A stretch of 64,000 nt of DNA from Bacteriovoracaceae bacterium (GTDB lineage Bacteria > Bdellovibrionota > Bacteriovoracia > Bacteriovoracales > Bacteriovoracaceae), in contig CANCFT010000004.1 in the NCBI GenBank assembly GCA_947377285.1, positions 62,001 through 126,000 on the forward strand. The letters run 5' to 3'. The notes beneath the pieces are model-generated. The model had not been told where the DNA came from and searched no databases. It saw nothing but the letters and a program-made list of their open reading frames with translations. Both the position numbers and the translations under genes were made by a program. Positions 44,311-53,678 of the stretch are shown here, one piece after another (the first letter of the stretch is position 1; every line of letters begins with the position of its first letter).

Positions 44311-47300
44311 ATGCAAAACAAAAACGCTGATGGAAATTTCAAAAAGCTTCCGTATGATCCTAGAAGTCTTAAGAGGGAGTTGACTGAATACTATATTTCA
44401 TCAACAAAGACCGAACAGGCCGAAATGCTAAGTGCAGTCAAAATTAAAAATTTAAAAGACCTCTATGCCCATATCCCAGACGATGTAAAATTTGAGAAGA
44501 CTCCTTTTGTCACTGAAGAGCTTTCTTATAATGATCTTATTAATCATGTTGAAGAAGTCGCTGCTAAAAATAATAATAAAACGTGTTTTATTGGTGACGG
44601 TTTAAAAAATTATAAAGTTAATGAAATCGTGCCGTATGTTTGCGGGCTTCGAGGTTTAACAACTGCCTACACTCCTTACCAACCAGAGAGATCTCAAGGA
44701 ACATTAAATACTCTTTGGATTTATTCTTCGGCCATGTCAATGCTCACGGGTTTTGAAGCGGTCAACGCTTCTTTCTATGACCGATCAACAACTCTTTTTG
44801 AAGCTATTCAGACGTCTCTTAGAATTGTTAAAAATACTAATACAGCTCTAGTCTGTGAATCTCTTTATCCAGGTGATATTGAGGTTTTAAAAACACATGC
44901 AAAACATACTGGATTAAAAATTGTGACGATTCCCACTGACCCAATGACTGGGATAACTAATTGTGACCTCGCTCGCAAGATGGCCTTAGAAATTGGTTCA
45001 AACCTAGCGGCCATTGCTTTTCCACAAGTCAATAATTATGGAAACCTCGAAGATGTCCACTCACTTACAGATTTATGTAGTGAGCTTTCTATCCAATCAA
45101 TTGCCCTCTTTGATCCTATGCTACTTGCCACTGGTGGATTAATTCCACCTGTGGAATATGGTAGCCAAAAACAAGGCGCCAATATGATCGTGGGTGAAGG
45201 CCAGCATTTGGCAATCGCTCCCAATTTTGGTGGGCCCGGATTAGGAATTTTTGGAATTAGATATAACGAAAAAAATAAATTAGATATTCGCTCAACTGCT
45301 GGGCGGTTTATCGGACGAGCAAAAGACCAAGATGGAAAAAATTGTCTATGCATGGTGCTTTCAACTCGCGAGCAACATATCAGACGCGATAAAGCGACTT
45401 CAAATATTTGTTCGAACCAATCTTTTATCGCCTCGGCCGCAGGGGCCGCTATCCTTGCTCGTGGTGAAGAAGGAATGACTGAGTCAGCTCTTATTGGTCG
45501 CGACTATGCTCAACAAATGGCCCAAGTCTTGACCCAATATAAAGGAGTCAACTTAGCTTTTGCTTCAACTCCATTTTACAATGAATTCACGCTTGAGCTT
45601 CCAGTAAGTGTTAAAGACTTACAAAAGAAAGCAGGCCTTGCACATTTACAATTAGGGATTGATGTAAGTGATCGCTTAAAAGACGGGCGTAATCTTTTAC
45701 TCCTATCTTTTTTCGATATTCATAGTGATGAAGATTTAGAAAAATTAGAAAACTTTTTCAAAGATAATTTTGAAGCCGAAGAAAATGATGAATTCCTTCC
45801 AGAAATTCCTGAAAACTTTATGCGCACAACCGCGGTTGGCCTACCATCTATCGAGATGTCTGAACTAAAATCATTTTATAAAAAGCTTGCTGATTTAAAC
45901 GTAAGTCCAGACGATAATATTTATCCGTTAGGATCATGTACTATGAAGTATAATCCTTATATCAATGATTATGCTGCTGGATTAGCTGGCTTTACTGACT
46001 CTCATCCTCAAGCTCCTATTGAAGATGTTCAAGGTTCACTTAAAATTCTCTACAGCATTCAAGAAATGTTTAAATCCATTACTGGTCTTCCTGCAGTGAC
46101 GACTCAACCAGTGGCCGGAGCTCAAGGTGAATTAGTTGGGTTAAAATTATTTCAAGACTACCATAAATTTAATGGTGAATCAGAAACACGGAATATTTTA
46201 TTAATTCCTCGCTCAGCTCACGGAACGAACCCGGCCTCAGCTTCTATGGCCGGTTTCGAAACAAAAGTTCTAGATGGCGTTCAGTACGGAATTGTCACCA
46301 TTGAAGCAGATCGTAGAGGACAAATTGATTTTGATCAGATGAAAGAAGCCATCGCTAAATACAATAAAAGAATTGCTGGTGTCATGGTGACTAACCCAAA
46401 TACTTCTGGAATTTTTGAAACTTGTTTTAAAGAAATGAGTGAATTAATTCACGCGGCCGGAGGCCTCGTTTACATGGATGGCGCCAATATGAACGCCATT
46501 GCAGGTTGGATTGATCTCAATAAAATGGGAGTCGATGCTGTTCATAATAATCTTCATAAAACTTGGACCATCCCTCACGGAGGCGGAGGCCCAGGGGACG
46601 GAATCGTTGCAGTTTCTCATCGCTTAGTTGATTACCTTCCAGGTATTCAAGTATCAAAAGATAGTTCAGGATTTTATGATATCGTAAAAGCTCCAAAATC
46701 AATTGGTTCATTTCATCGTCATTATGGAAATTTTGCCCATAAAGTCCGCGCATATACATATATCAAATCTCTTGGAGGCAATGGTGTGCAACAAATGTCT
46801 GCCATCGCGGTATTGTCATCTCGCTATTTGTACGAAAAATTAAAAACAACTTTTCCAAGTCTTCCAGAAGGCTGTGAAAATGAAGTTCGCATGCACGAAT
46901 TTATTATAACAATTACTAAAGATACATTTTTGAGAATAGAAGCTGGGGGAACTCCAAAAGCTCAGGCCATCGCAAAAATTGGAAAACTCTTTTTAGACTT
47001 TGGTCTTCACGCACCTACTGTAGCATTTCCAGAAATTTATGGACTGATGATTGAGCCAACTGAATCTTACAGCAAAGCAGAACTTGACCGTTTTGTAGAA
47101 GTTGTTAATGCCATACTAGAATTAATCAATGAAACTCCACATGTGTTAAGAACAGCTCCGCATTTTACTCCAGTAAAAAAAGTAGATGAAGTTGATGCTA
47201 ATAAAAACTTAACTTTCATGGAAGAACTCTCTGAGTTGCCAATACTTTTTGAAAACGTCATTGATCCATTGAAACTCTCAAAAATGAATATTTCTGATAT

Positions 47301-47337
47301 TGGACATGAAATTTTAAAGGCCCATAATCTTGTTTAA
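44311..47337 (+). CDS. gcvP: Glycine dehydrogenase (decarboxylating), fused GcvPA-GcvPB
   Basis: Seen: 1008 residues. Residues from about 40 to 490 resemble the GcvPA subunit, with TAYTPYQPERSQGTL and VNASFYDRST. The second half (from about 505) resembles GcvPB: NIYPLGSCTMKYNP, SAHGTNPASASMAG and the PLP lysine in NLHKTWTIPHGGGGPG. So the two-subunit type is joined in one chain, with an extra N-terminal stretch of about 40 residues. Known: the P-protein decarboxylates glycine and passes the aminomethyl group to lipoyl-GcvH. gcvT and gcvH are not next to it. AAGGA precedes the ATG. A lipoprotein gene overlaps its end. Confidence 0.94.
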   Translation: MQNKNADGNFKKLPYDPRSLKRELTEYYISSTKTEQAEMLSAVKIKNLKDLYAHIPDDVKFEKTPFVTEELSYNDLINHVEEVAAKNNNKTCFIGDGLKNYKVNEIVPYVCGLRGLTTAYTPYQPERSQGTLNTLWIYSSAMSMLTGFEAVNASFYDRSTTLFEAIQTSLRIVKNTNTALVCESLYPGDIEVLKTHAKHTGLKIVTIPTDPMTGITNCDLARKMALEIGSNLAAIAFPQVNNYGNLEDVHSLTDLCSELSIQSIALFDPMLLATGGLIPPVEYGSQKQGANMIVGEGQHLAIAPNFGGPGLGIFGIRYNEKNKLDIRSTAGRFIGRAKDQDGKNCLCMVLSTREQHIRRDKATSNICSNQSFIASAAGAAILARGEEGMTESALIGRDYAQQMAQVLTQYKGVNLAFASTPFYNEFTLELPVSVKDLQKKAGLAHLQLGIDVSDRLKDGRNLLLLSFFDIHSDEDLEKLENFFKDNFEAEENDEFLPEIPENFMRTTAVGLPSIEMSELKSFYKKLADLNVSPDDNIYPLGSCTMKYNPYINDYAAGLAGFTDSHPQAPIEDVQGSLKILYSIQEMFKSITGLPAVTTQPVAGAQGELVGLKLFQDYHKFNGESETRNILLIPRSAHGTNPASASMAGFETKVLDGVQYGIVTIEADRRGQIDFDQMKEAIAKYNKRIAGVMVTNPNTSGIFETCFKEMSELIHAAGGLVYMDGANMNAIAGWIDLNKMGVDAVHNNLHKTWTIPHGGGGPGDGIVAVSHRLVDYLPGIQVSKDSSGFYDIVKAPKSIGSFHRHYGNFAHKVRAYTYIKSLGGNGVQQMSAIAVLSSRYLYEKLKTTFPSLPEGCENEVRMHEFIITITKDTFLRIEAGGTPKAQAIAKIGKLFLDFGLHAPTVAFPEIYGLMIEPTESYSKAELDRFVEVVNAILELINETPHVLRTAPHFTPVKKVDEVDANKNLTFMEELSELPILFENVIDPLKLSKMNISDIGHEILKAHNLV

Positions 47338-48046
47338 ATTATTCAATATTTTGCTGATAGCTTTACTAGTACAAAGTTGTCAGCGAAATGTTGAAATTAT
47401 AGAATCGGGTTTTCGGTTTGATCCACGCCGATACCAAAAAACCTTGCCTGGAGTGGATGCAATAAATGGCGAAGTCCAAAAATTTAGTAAAATCATTGAT
47501 GGATCAGGAAATGAACTCTCTCCTGATGATTTGGCCACTTTTGAAGTGCATTGGAGTATTCTTGATCAATCAGTTACTGAATATTTAACGATTGGCCCTA
47601 GTGGAGAAATAATCAATCGCAATTGTGATGAAGATAAAGCTCCTAATAAGTCGTGTCCTCCAGAATTCAACAGAGAAAATCAATCATCACCTCACCCACT
47701 TAATACAGTACTACGGCATGCCTTCAATGGAAGAGCATCAGGCACATCTGTTCAATTAGAATTTGGAAAAAAGCAATTCCCAGCTTGGAATCGTAAATCT
47801 TCTAATAATAAAGTGCAGACAATTTACACTAAGTTAAATACAAAACTGCTTGAGTCTGAATTATTAACTGTAAATGCAAAACTTATTTCTGCTTGTTACC
47901 CAAAATGGAAAAGAGTCACAACAACGACTTATTCAATACCCGCGATGAAAAATACAAGAGTTACCGAAGAATTTATGGGGTGTGGAGAACCAACAATGCC
48001 TAAGCAAAAAGATTGTTTTCTCATTTTTTGCACCTATTCTGAATAG
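47330..48046 (+). CDS. Hypothetical lipoprotein
   Basis: Seen: 238 residues starting with TTG at 47330. AAAGG lies about ten bases upstream, inside the end of gcvP, and the two genes overlap by 8 bases. The lipoprotein signal ends in LVQSC, with Cys17 as the acylation site. The mature protein has several cysteines and a TFEVHWSILDQS segment. No family recognised. Co-transcription with gcvP is likely from the overlap, but a functional link to glycine cleavage is not evident. Confidence 0.7.
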   Translation: MFKLFNILLIALLVQSCQRNVEIIESGFRFDPRRYQKTLPGVDAINGEVQKFSKIIDGSGNELSPDDLATFEVHWSILDQSVTEYLTIGPSGEIINRNCDEDKAPNKSCPPEFNRENQSSPHPLNTVLRHAFNGRASGTSVQLEFGKKQFPAWNRKSSNNKVQTIYTKLNTKLLESELLTVNAKLISACYPKWKRVTTTTYSIPAMKNTRVTEEFMGCGEPTMPKQKDCFLIFCTYSE

Positions 48047-48151
48047 AATTAACTAATTCCTTTCATAACATTCTCTTATATTTTCTTACAGTGTAGACAA
48101 AGCAAGCTGTCTTTTGTCATAAGTGCTCATCACATTCACAGAGGAGACCTT

Positions 48152-48931
48152 ATGCTTTTCAAGTCTATGCTTCTTTCCGGTCTTGTGCTTACTTGCTTAA
48201 TCTGTTCATCTCATGCTTCAGTCTCCATGAAATTAAAAACGTCTGACATCAATGCCTTGGAAGATCCTTACTTCCAAGTAAAGTCGATAAAAGTTGAACA
48301 AATTTCAGTCCATGAATTTTCTGCACTCAATACCAATGTACGAGATTTTGTGGGTAATGTTCCTAATCTTCCAACAGTTCCAGCTGGGGCCGCAGGGGCC
48401 AGTCAAGGACTAGGGATTGGTGGAGTTATTAGTATTATTGACCAACTGATAGCTGTTGGACAAAAAATAATCCCACTTATCAAGCAAGGCTCACCTGTTG
48501 TAACAAACAACCCCATGGCCTCAGTCTCAGTGTTACCTAGGATTGATTCTAAGGATCCTGTTGTCCATGACATGAGTGGATGGTCAATTCCTAAATCCAA
48601 TCACTATAAAGTGAGTTTTCAAAATGGATTTGGTTCTGATGTTGTCACCTTTGTTTATAGTATAACTTTTCAATACAATGGGACTCTTGATGGATCTGGT
48701 AAATACCTGGCCGGCATAAGAGCATCGGCCACTAATATTTCAGTTCTATGGGGATTTGACTTAGATGCCAGCTCTCAGTTGCTGCAAATTTCGAATGTCG
48801 GAACCAAACAAAATGTCATTGCAGGGGCAACGTTGGAGATGAGTTACACCGTAAAAAACTGGACTAAAAATATCACGGCCATAAAAACTTATTTTGTGAC
48901 GGGTGAAGGAATGTTGTATCCACTAGATTAA
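48152..48931 (+). CDS. Hypothetical exported protein
   Basis: Seen: 259 residues. The signal peptide (about 1-22) ends in SSHAS. A Gly/Ala-rich stretch near 76-90 is followed by a beta-rich C-terminal half with repeated Y-x-x-T-F/V-K patterns ending MLYPLD. No family recognised. GAGGAG precedes the ATG (48139-48144). It has its own terminator (48943-48970). A TATTTTCTTACA element at 48079-48090 recurs before another secreted-protein gene (see findings). Confidence 0.65.
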   Translation: MLFKSMLLSGLVLTCLICSSHASVSMKLKTSDINALEDPYFQVKSIKVEQISVHEFSALNTNVRDFVGNVPNLPTVPAGAAGASQGLGIGGVISIIDQLIAVGQKIIPLIKQGSPVVTNNPMASVSVLPRIDSKDPVVHDMSGWSIPKSNHYKVSFQNGFGSDVVTFVYSITFQYNGTLDGSGKYLAGIRASATNISVLWGFDLDASSQLLQISNVGTKQNVIAGATLEMSYTVKNWTKNITAIKTYFVTGEGMLYPLD

Positions 48932-48942
48932 TTAATTTTAAA

Positions 48943-48970
48943 TATAGACCCTGTCTTTACAGGGTCTATA
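48943..48970. terminator. Bidirectional terminator between convergent genes
   Basis: Perfect 12-bp stem TATAGACCCTGT/ACAGGGTCTATA with loop CTTT. It lies 12 bases after the stop of the 48152-48931 gene and 10 before the end of the convergent 48980-50251 gene, so it may serve both. Confidence 0.8.
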
Positions 48971-48979
48971 CTTATTAAT

Positions 48980-50251
48980 TTACTCAGCTGCTTTTTTTAC
49001 TAACTCTTCTAATAATTTAATATTTTCATTATTGAGATGTTTTATTTTTCCTAAAGATAAAAGTCGATTGGCAATAGGATGAGCTAATCTACCTAATGAT
49101 TCAGGATTAAATTTATTTCTTTCTTCTAAAACTCGGTTTAACAAAACAGTCTCCTCTTTTTGGGTGAGAATATCAACTCTCCCTACAAAAACTCGTTTTA
49201 ATTCCCTTGGTGCTGGAGTTAAATTCATTGGAAGAATACTTTCGACTTCTTCTCGATTTAAGATATACAGCACTCGAAGACCTGCATTTTTCAAATAACT
49301 TTGCTCCCATGTATTTAAAAGTGCGACCGCTTCATCTTCATAAAGACCACTACTTATTAAAGCTAGCTTTATTAGATTTCGGGATTTTTGGATATATTTC
49401 TCTTTAGTTATTTTAGAAAAACGAAGTTTATTAATTTCATTATTTGAAATATTCTTAATCTCATTTGTAGCAAAATGTCCTAGTTCTTTAATTTCTCCAT
49501 TCTCACCATCAAAATTAATTAAAAAGGCATTTGGAATATTTTTTCCCGTATTTTTTATAATTAAGGAATCATCTAATGATTGAATTTTTAATTGAGTCGT
49601 AAAATCTCCTAATCCTCGGTAAAAAATAAATTTTTCAACTTCATTGTTTGATTTAATTAAATTACTTTTAACAATTCTTGCGTGTGAGTAAATATTATCT
49701 TTCTCAACTTTTAATAAATTATCTTCCAAAGTATTGGGACTAAGGATGGAAATGTCATAATGTGAAAATCCATTTATTAGTTTTACTCCGATACTTGGTT
49801 CAGGATAATTGGCCACGGCCTTAGGATAGGATTCCGCAATAACCCCACCAGGAAAAGCAATATCAACTTTAACTCCTAGTTCTTTTGTTGAATAAAAATA
49901 TAAAACAGGAGTTTCCATTTTTTGGGTGATTAATTGATTACCAATAAGTTCCTCACAAGCTTTATTTCTTCTACTGCAACGATTTGGATCGAAAGGAAGA
50001 TTTAATTTAGAAACTTCATTGAGGGCAACGGTGGTACTTGATGGAAATTCTAATTTTAGGTCTTCACCGTAACGGTGAACAAAATTTGGGAGAATTTCAT
50101 CTTCATGGTACATCCCCGGTTGTCGAATACCATCGGATCCAACTAAGGATGTAAAAGTACCCCATTCGTGTGCCACGTAGTTATCTTGGGCAAAAAGCTC
50201 CTGTGAAAATAAATTCAATAGAAAGCCAAATAAAATCAATCGTGTCTTCAT
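48980..50251 (-). CDS. Exported protein of the AHEWGTFTS family, unknown function
   Basis: Seen: 423 residues. The signal peptide (about 1-21) ends in LFAQ, then YVAHEWGTFTSLVGSDG (about 25-41) opens the mature chain. This exact kind of opening recurs in large uncharacterised secreted proteins of Planctomycetes and Myxococcota, as I recall; no function is known to me. A CSRRNKAC pair could form a disulfide. Divergent from a LysR-type regulator 123 bases away, with a 9-bp inverted repeat between them, so it is probably under that regulator. Confidence 0.65.
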   Translation of the reverse strand: MKTRLILFGFLLNLFSQELFAQDNYVAHEWGTFTSLVGSDGIRQPGMYHEDEILPNFVHRYGEDLKLEFPSSTTVALNEVSKLNLPFDPNRCSRRNKACEELIGNQLITQKMETPVLYFYSTKELGVKVDIAFPGGVIAESYPKAVANYPEPSIGVKLINGFSHYDISILSPNTLEDNLLKVEKDNIYSHARIVKSNLIKSNNEVEKFIFYRGLGDFTTQLKIQSLDDSLIIKNTGKNIPNAFLINFDGENGEIKELGHFATNEIKNISNNEINKLRFSKITKEKYIQKSRNLIKLALISSGLYEDEAVALLNTWEQSYLKNAGLRVLYILNREEVESILPMNLTPAPRELKRVFVGRVDILTQKEETVLLNRVLEERNKFNPESLGRLAHPIANRLLSLGKIKHLNNENIKLLEELVKKAAE

Positions 50252-50317
50252 AAATTCTCCTTTATTACACTGATCTCTGCTATGGAATGAATCTATTGGA
50301 AAATATATATTTCATCA

Positions 50318-50355
50318 ATTGCAAATTCGAGCATTGTAATTGCATTATTTGCAAT
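50318..50355. promoter_or_regulatory. Inverted repeat, candidate LysR-type operator
   Basis: ATTGCAAAT (50318-50326) and its perfect complement ATTTGCAAT (50347-50355) lie 20 bases apart between the divergent LysR-type gene and the AHEWGTFTS gene. Related half-sites ATTGTAAT and ATTGCATT sit inside. Operator role is inferred from position and symmetry. Confidence 0.55.
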
Positions 50356-50374
50356 AACGAGTTAATCTTGTGAA

Positions 50375-51199
50375 ATGAAATTTCTACTTAATTCCGATGA
50401 TAGTGAACTACTTTTGGCCCTTGAAGCTTCTGAGTCTCTCTTAGAATTATCAATTCTGATGAAAAGAGATGCAAGTGTGCTTTCGAGAAGATTAAATAAA
50501 ATGAGTCAAGAGACAAATTTTATTAAAAAATTAAATGGGAAATGGATTTTAACTGATAAAGGATTGGCCCTTAATCAATGGACAAGAAAGGCCATCAATG
50601 AACAAAGTTTCATTTTTTCAACTAAACAAACTCTAAAGATTGCTTCGACCAGAGAATTTGCTTCGAGAATTTTAATTCCTAACTTGGAAAAAATTATCCC
50701 TCAAAATTGCACCATTGAAATTGTGACGACTGACGGTCAATCTGAAAATTTGTTATTAGATAATTTAGTTGATATTGCCATTGATTGTGGGACTCCCTAT
50801 CATCCAGATATTCGATTTAAAAAAGTTCTTCCAGAAAAGATGGTCTTGGTTTCATCAAAATTATTTTATAAAAAAAATAAAATATTAACAGATTCTAATT
50901 ATCTCCATTTTGTCAGGAATGATATCAACATGCTTCAAGAAGAATTAAATTTAAAACTTAATCCTAAATATATCTTTAATGATCTATCTAGTTTGCGAGC
51001 GGCCATTACCAGCAATCTAGGTTTTGGATATATTCCTTATTATGTGGTGAAGTTAGATTTACAAAATAAATCACTACATGATTATGAAGTAAACTTTAAA
51101 TCGCCAATGTCATTTGGTGTGTGGTGGAAAAAAGATTTTAAAAACAATGAACTAATAAGTAATTTAACTAATTTTCTTAAAACTATTGAATTAAATTAA
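50375..51199 (+). CDS. LysR-type transcriptional regulator
   Basis: Seen: 274 residues. An N-terminal winged-helix-like region (about 1-72) contains LLALEASESLLELSILMKRDASVLSRRLNKM. A type-2 periplasmic-binding-like effector domain follows from KIASTREFASRILIPNLE. The HTH is a little shorter than usual. Known: LTTRs bind inverted repeats next to their gene and activate or repress a divergent target. An inverted repeat (50318-50355) lies just upstream. No strong ribosome site precedes the ATG. Likely controls the divergent exported-protein gene and itself. Confidence 0.78.
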   Translation: MKFLLNSDDSELLLALEASESLLELSILMKRDASVLSRRLNKMSQETNFIKKLNGKWILTDKGLALNQWTRKAINEQSFIFSTKQTLKIASTREFASRILIPNLEKIIPQNCTIEIVTTDGQSENLLLDNLVDIAIDCGTPYHPDIRFKKVLPEKMVLVSSKLFYKKNKILTDSNYLHFVRNDINMLQEELNLKLNPKYIFNDLSSLRAAITSNLGFGYIPYYVVKLDLQNKSLHDYEVNFKSPMSFGVWWKKDFKNNELISNLTNFLKTIELN

Positions 51200-51293
51200 T
51201 AATCCTAAAACAGCGAACATACAAACAAAAGGAATAATTCAAAGTTTCTAATATAGTCACTTTAAATTGATTCCCCTTTCAGATTTTTCTTTT

Positions 51294-51914
51294 TTACAAA
51301 TGACAAACTCCATTTAAAATAATAATTTTTTTACCATTAAATTTTTCCATATAACTTAAAAAACTTAAGTCATTTTGTATCTGACGATTGTCTTCAATGA
51401 AGTAAGTTAGCTCCATCCCAATTTTTGCGCTCGATTGATCAATCCTATACATTGAAATATTGGATTCAAAAATCAAACTCTCTGGCCCACCGGAGGGACC
51501 AGTTATTATATTCAATAAAGTTTTAGTTTTATCTAACTGATTAACGACTGTTACTACATCTGGCACATGATTGACTTCACTACCTACAATAAATTGTGGT
51601 GAATTAATGGCCGTTAAAAAATTATTTGGCGTACCTCGAGCTAAAAAATCTTCAATCCGTAAAATAGAAACTAATTTACTTTGCAAGAATGATTGATCTT
51701 CTCGTCCACTAAGCATAACGTCCCTATAGTTTGGAAGTCCTACTTTTCCAGATAAAATAATGTTAAATGTAAAAGCTGTTTGAAATGAACTCCCCTCACT
51801 CAATTGGCAGTGAATAGGTTTATATTCAATGACAAATGGAGAATTATATAAGGCATAAGAATTCGAATTCATTGCTATCGCAGTAATCATAAAGGTTAAT
51901 ATTTTTTTTAACAT
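51294..51914 (-). CDS. Hypothetical exported protein
   Basis: Seen: 206 residues from ATG at 51914, which has GGAG upstream. An upstream in-frame start would overlap the previous gene without a ribosome site. The signal peptide (about 1-20) ends in SNSYA. Mature cysteines at CQL (near 32) and near the C-terminus (VCHL) may pair. No family recognised. Last gene of a three-gene minus-strand group (53454 to 51294), all exported. Confidence 0.6.
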   Translation of the reverse strand: MLKKILTFMITAIAMNSNSYALYNSPFVIEYKPIHCQLSEGSSFQTAFTFNIILSGKVGLPNYRDVMLSGREDQSFLQSKLVSILRIEDFLARGTPNNFLTAINSPQFIVGSEVNHVPDVVTVVNQLDKTKTLLNIITGPSGGPESLIFESNISMYRIDQSSAKIGMELTYFIEDNRQIQNDLSFLSYMEKFNGKKIIILNGVCHL

Positions 51915-51927
51915 AATAACTCCAAAA

Positions 51928-52566
51928 TTATTTCCTACACCCACCAAGACCATTTATGCCAGCTAAAACATCAACAACTTCTCTTCCAACTGGAATATTA
52001 ACTGTTGTAGTTTTAAGGAATTTTTTTCCTCCAACTGTTAACTGACTCCCTAAAACTTGAGTTGAAATGGCCTGTCTTATACAAACATTAAGTGCATTTC
52101 TATAATAGGTATTTATAGGAGAAGAAGTCGATAACACTCCAGATTGTAATTGAACCGATGATTCAAAATCAATTTTTTCAGAAAAACCAAATGAATTTTC
52201 ATTAAATGGTTCTCCAAATGTTGTCCCTAACAGAGTCGTAGAGTTGTCACTACTTACAAGGACTAACTTCATTCCTGCCAAAACTTTATGACCACTAGTA
52301 TTTTTGTCGATTGTTAATACAAGTTTTGAGTTAGCATCATTATCAAATGACAATGGAAATGAAATTGTCCCACTTGAATCATTTCCAATGGTGTTCAGAG
52401 GACTTCCTGTTTGAAGAAGTTGATTATTAATATAAACGCCAACATTACTGATGTGTTCTGAATCACCTATTCTTTGGTTAGTTGAAATTTTCAACAATCC
52501 CTCAGATGCTTGCAGCGAAATATTAAAAAGTAGAGAAAAAGCAATTAAAGTTAAATTCGTTTTCAT
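51928..52566 (-). CDS. Hypothetical exported protein
   Basis: Seen: 212 residues. The signal peptide (about 1-20) ends in SLQAS. The mature chain is beta-like, rich in Ser, Thr, Asn and Leu, without clear motifs. The ending VDVLAGINGLGGC has a cysteine three from the end. Placed 21 bases after the 52588-53454 gene and 13 bases before the next, so likely one operon. No family recognised. Confidence 0.6.
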   Translation of the reverse strand: MKTNLTLIAFSLLFNISLQASEGLLKISTNQRIGDSEHISNVGVYINNQLLQTGSPLNTIGNDSSGTISFPLSFDNDANSKLVLTIDKNTSGHKVLAGMKLVLVSSDNSTTLLGTTFGEPFNENSFGFSEKIDFESSVQLQSGVLSTSSPINTYYRNALNVCIRQAISTQVLGSQLTVGGKKFLKTTTVNIPVGREVVDVLAGINGLGGCRK

Positions 52567-52587
52567 AAAAAATCCTTTGATAAATAA

Positions 52588-53454
52588 TTAAATAATACAT
52601 TTTGCAGAAGTATCATCGTTAATAAGTATAATGGCCTGTGCTGAAATTGATTGATTCAATGAGAATGCTTTAGCAATTAAATCTGTATTAATTAGGACCA
52701 TTTGACCTGTATCAGATGCTCTTATTAATACAAGGTTAATTGAATTTACAGTTTGATTGGGATTTAAATCACTTTTTGCAGTAACGACGTGTCTTCCCTT
52801 AACATCCATAAGTCCATAACAAATGGCCAATCCACAACTTGTACTTACTTTTACATTTTCTGCATTAGTTTTAATAAGATTCATATCATTTGACGAATTC
52901 GTTGTGATACATCTTTTTTTAACGGCAAGCTTGAGTACATTTTGATTAGATAAGAATTCAGTAATTTGTGATGAGACTGCATAATCAGATGCTGCACCTT
53001 CATTTTTTTCTATATTCATTAAGCCTGCAAATTCATGATGAATCAATTTATATTGCTCAGACTCAGAGGTTGATTTAAATCTAGAAATATTACATAAAAT
53101 ATGACTTTTAGAATCACTTTTTGAAATATAACCTCTGCACGTTTTAGTTGAACCTTTGACTAAAACATCTTTATCGGTAAATTCAATAACGACTTTTTTA
53201 GGTTTTAGTATTTCTGTCATTTTTTCAAAATATTCGCCATAAGAAATATCTGCTAGTAGGTTTAATTTCTTGGCTCCATCTTCATTTATCCATTTCAATA
53301 AGTCTGATTGAATTTCGTTCACACGAAACTCTGAGGCATCTCCGCCTCCTCCAGAATCACCACCTATGACTTTAGAATAGGCATTAGGATTCATTAATGT
53401 AAAAGAGGAAATTCCAAGCACTAAAGCAATTGTTTTAAACATTTTAATATTCAT
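52588..53454 (-). CDS. Exported protein of a Bdellovibrio-like secreted family
   Basis: Seen: 288 residues from ATG at 53454, chosen for the GGAG before it. The longer frame to 53553 lacks one. The signal peptide ends around NAYS. It is followed by GGDSGGGGDASEFRVNEIQSDLLKWI, an opening I associate with secreted proteins of predatory deltaproteobacteria. Then LIHHEFAGLMNIEKNEGAASDYAVSSQI, where HEF is not a full HExxH zinc motif. Two Cys pairs occur later. First gene of an exported operon, divergent from a TIGR02147-type regulator. Function unknown. Confidence 0.65.
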   Translation of the reverse strand: MNIKMFKTIALVLGISSFTLMNPNAYSKVIGGDSGGGGDASEFRVNEIQSDLLKWINEDGAKKLNLLADISYGEYFEKMTEILKPKKVVIEFTDKDVLVKGSTKTCRGYISKSDSKSHILCNISRFKSTSESEQYKLIHHEFAGLMNIEKNEGAASDYAVSSQITEFLSNQNVLKLAVKKRCITTNSSNDMNLIKTNAENVKVSTSCGLAICYGLMDVKGRHVVTAKSDLNPNQTVNSINLVLIRASDTGQMVLINTDLIAKAFSLNQSISAQAIILINDDTSAKCII

Positions 53455-53625
53455 TTTCGACTCCTTCACTTTGTACCTTACCATTTCTGTCGGGCAAAAA
53501 AATTGTAACCTATTACCAAATAATAAAATAGATAAAATTGCTATAAAAGTCATTTAAAATTTAATTTATTATAAACTTAGACGATATAACAATATGAAAT
53601 AACATAATGAATTTTATCTTTTAAC

Positions 53626-53650
53626 GTTATGTATGGATTTTGGACATAAC
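53626..53650. promoter_or_regulatory. Inverted repeat, candidate operator for the TIGR02147-type regulator
   Basis: GTTATGT (53626-53632) and ACATAAC (53644-53650) are perfect complements separated by 11 bases, just before the regulator gene. A related AACATAAT lies at 53601-53608. Operator role is inferred. Confidence 0.45.
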
Positions 53651-53678
53651 TGTAATTTTTTCATACTAGAGGCCAATT

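Noticed and set aside
52993-53052. HEF motif in the 52588-53454 protein considered as a zinc-protease site
   Set aside because: The motif continues as HEFAG, not HExxH, and no third ligand is evident.
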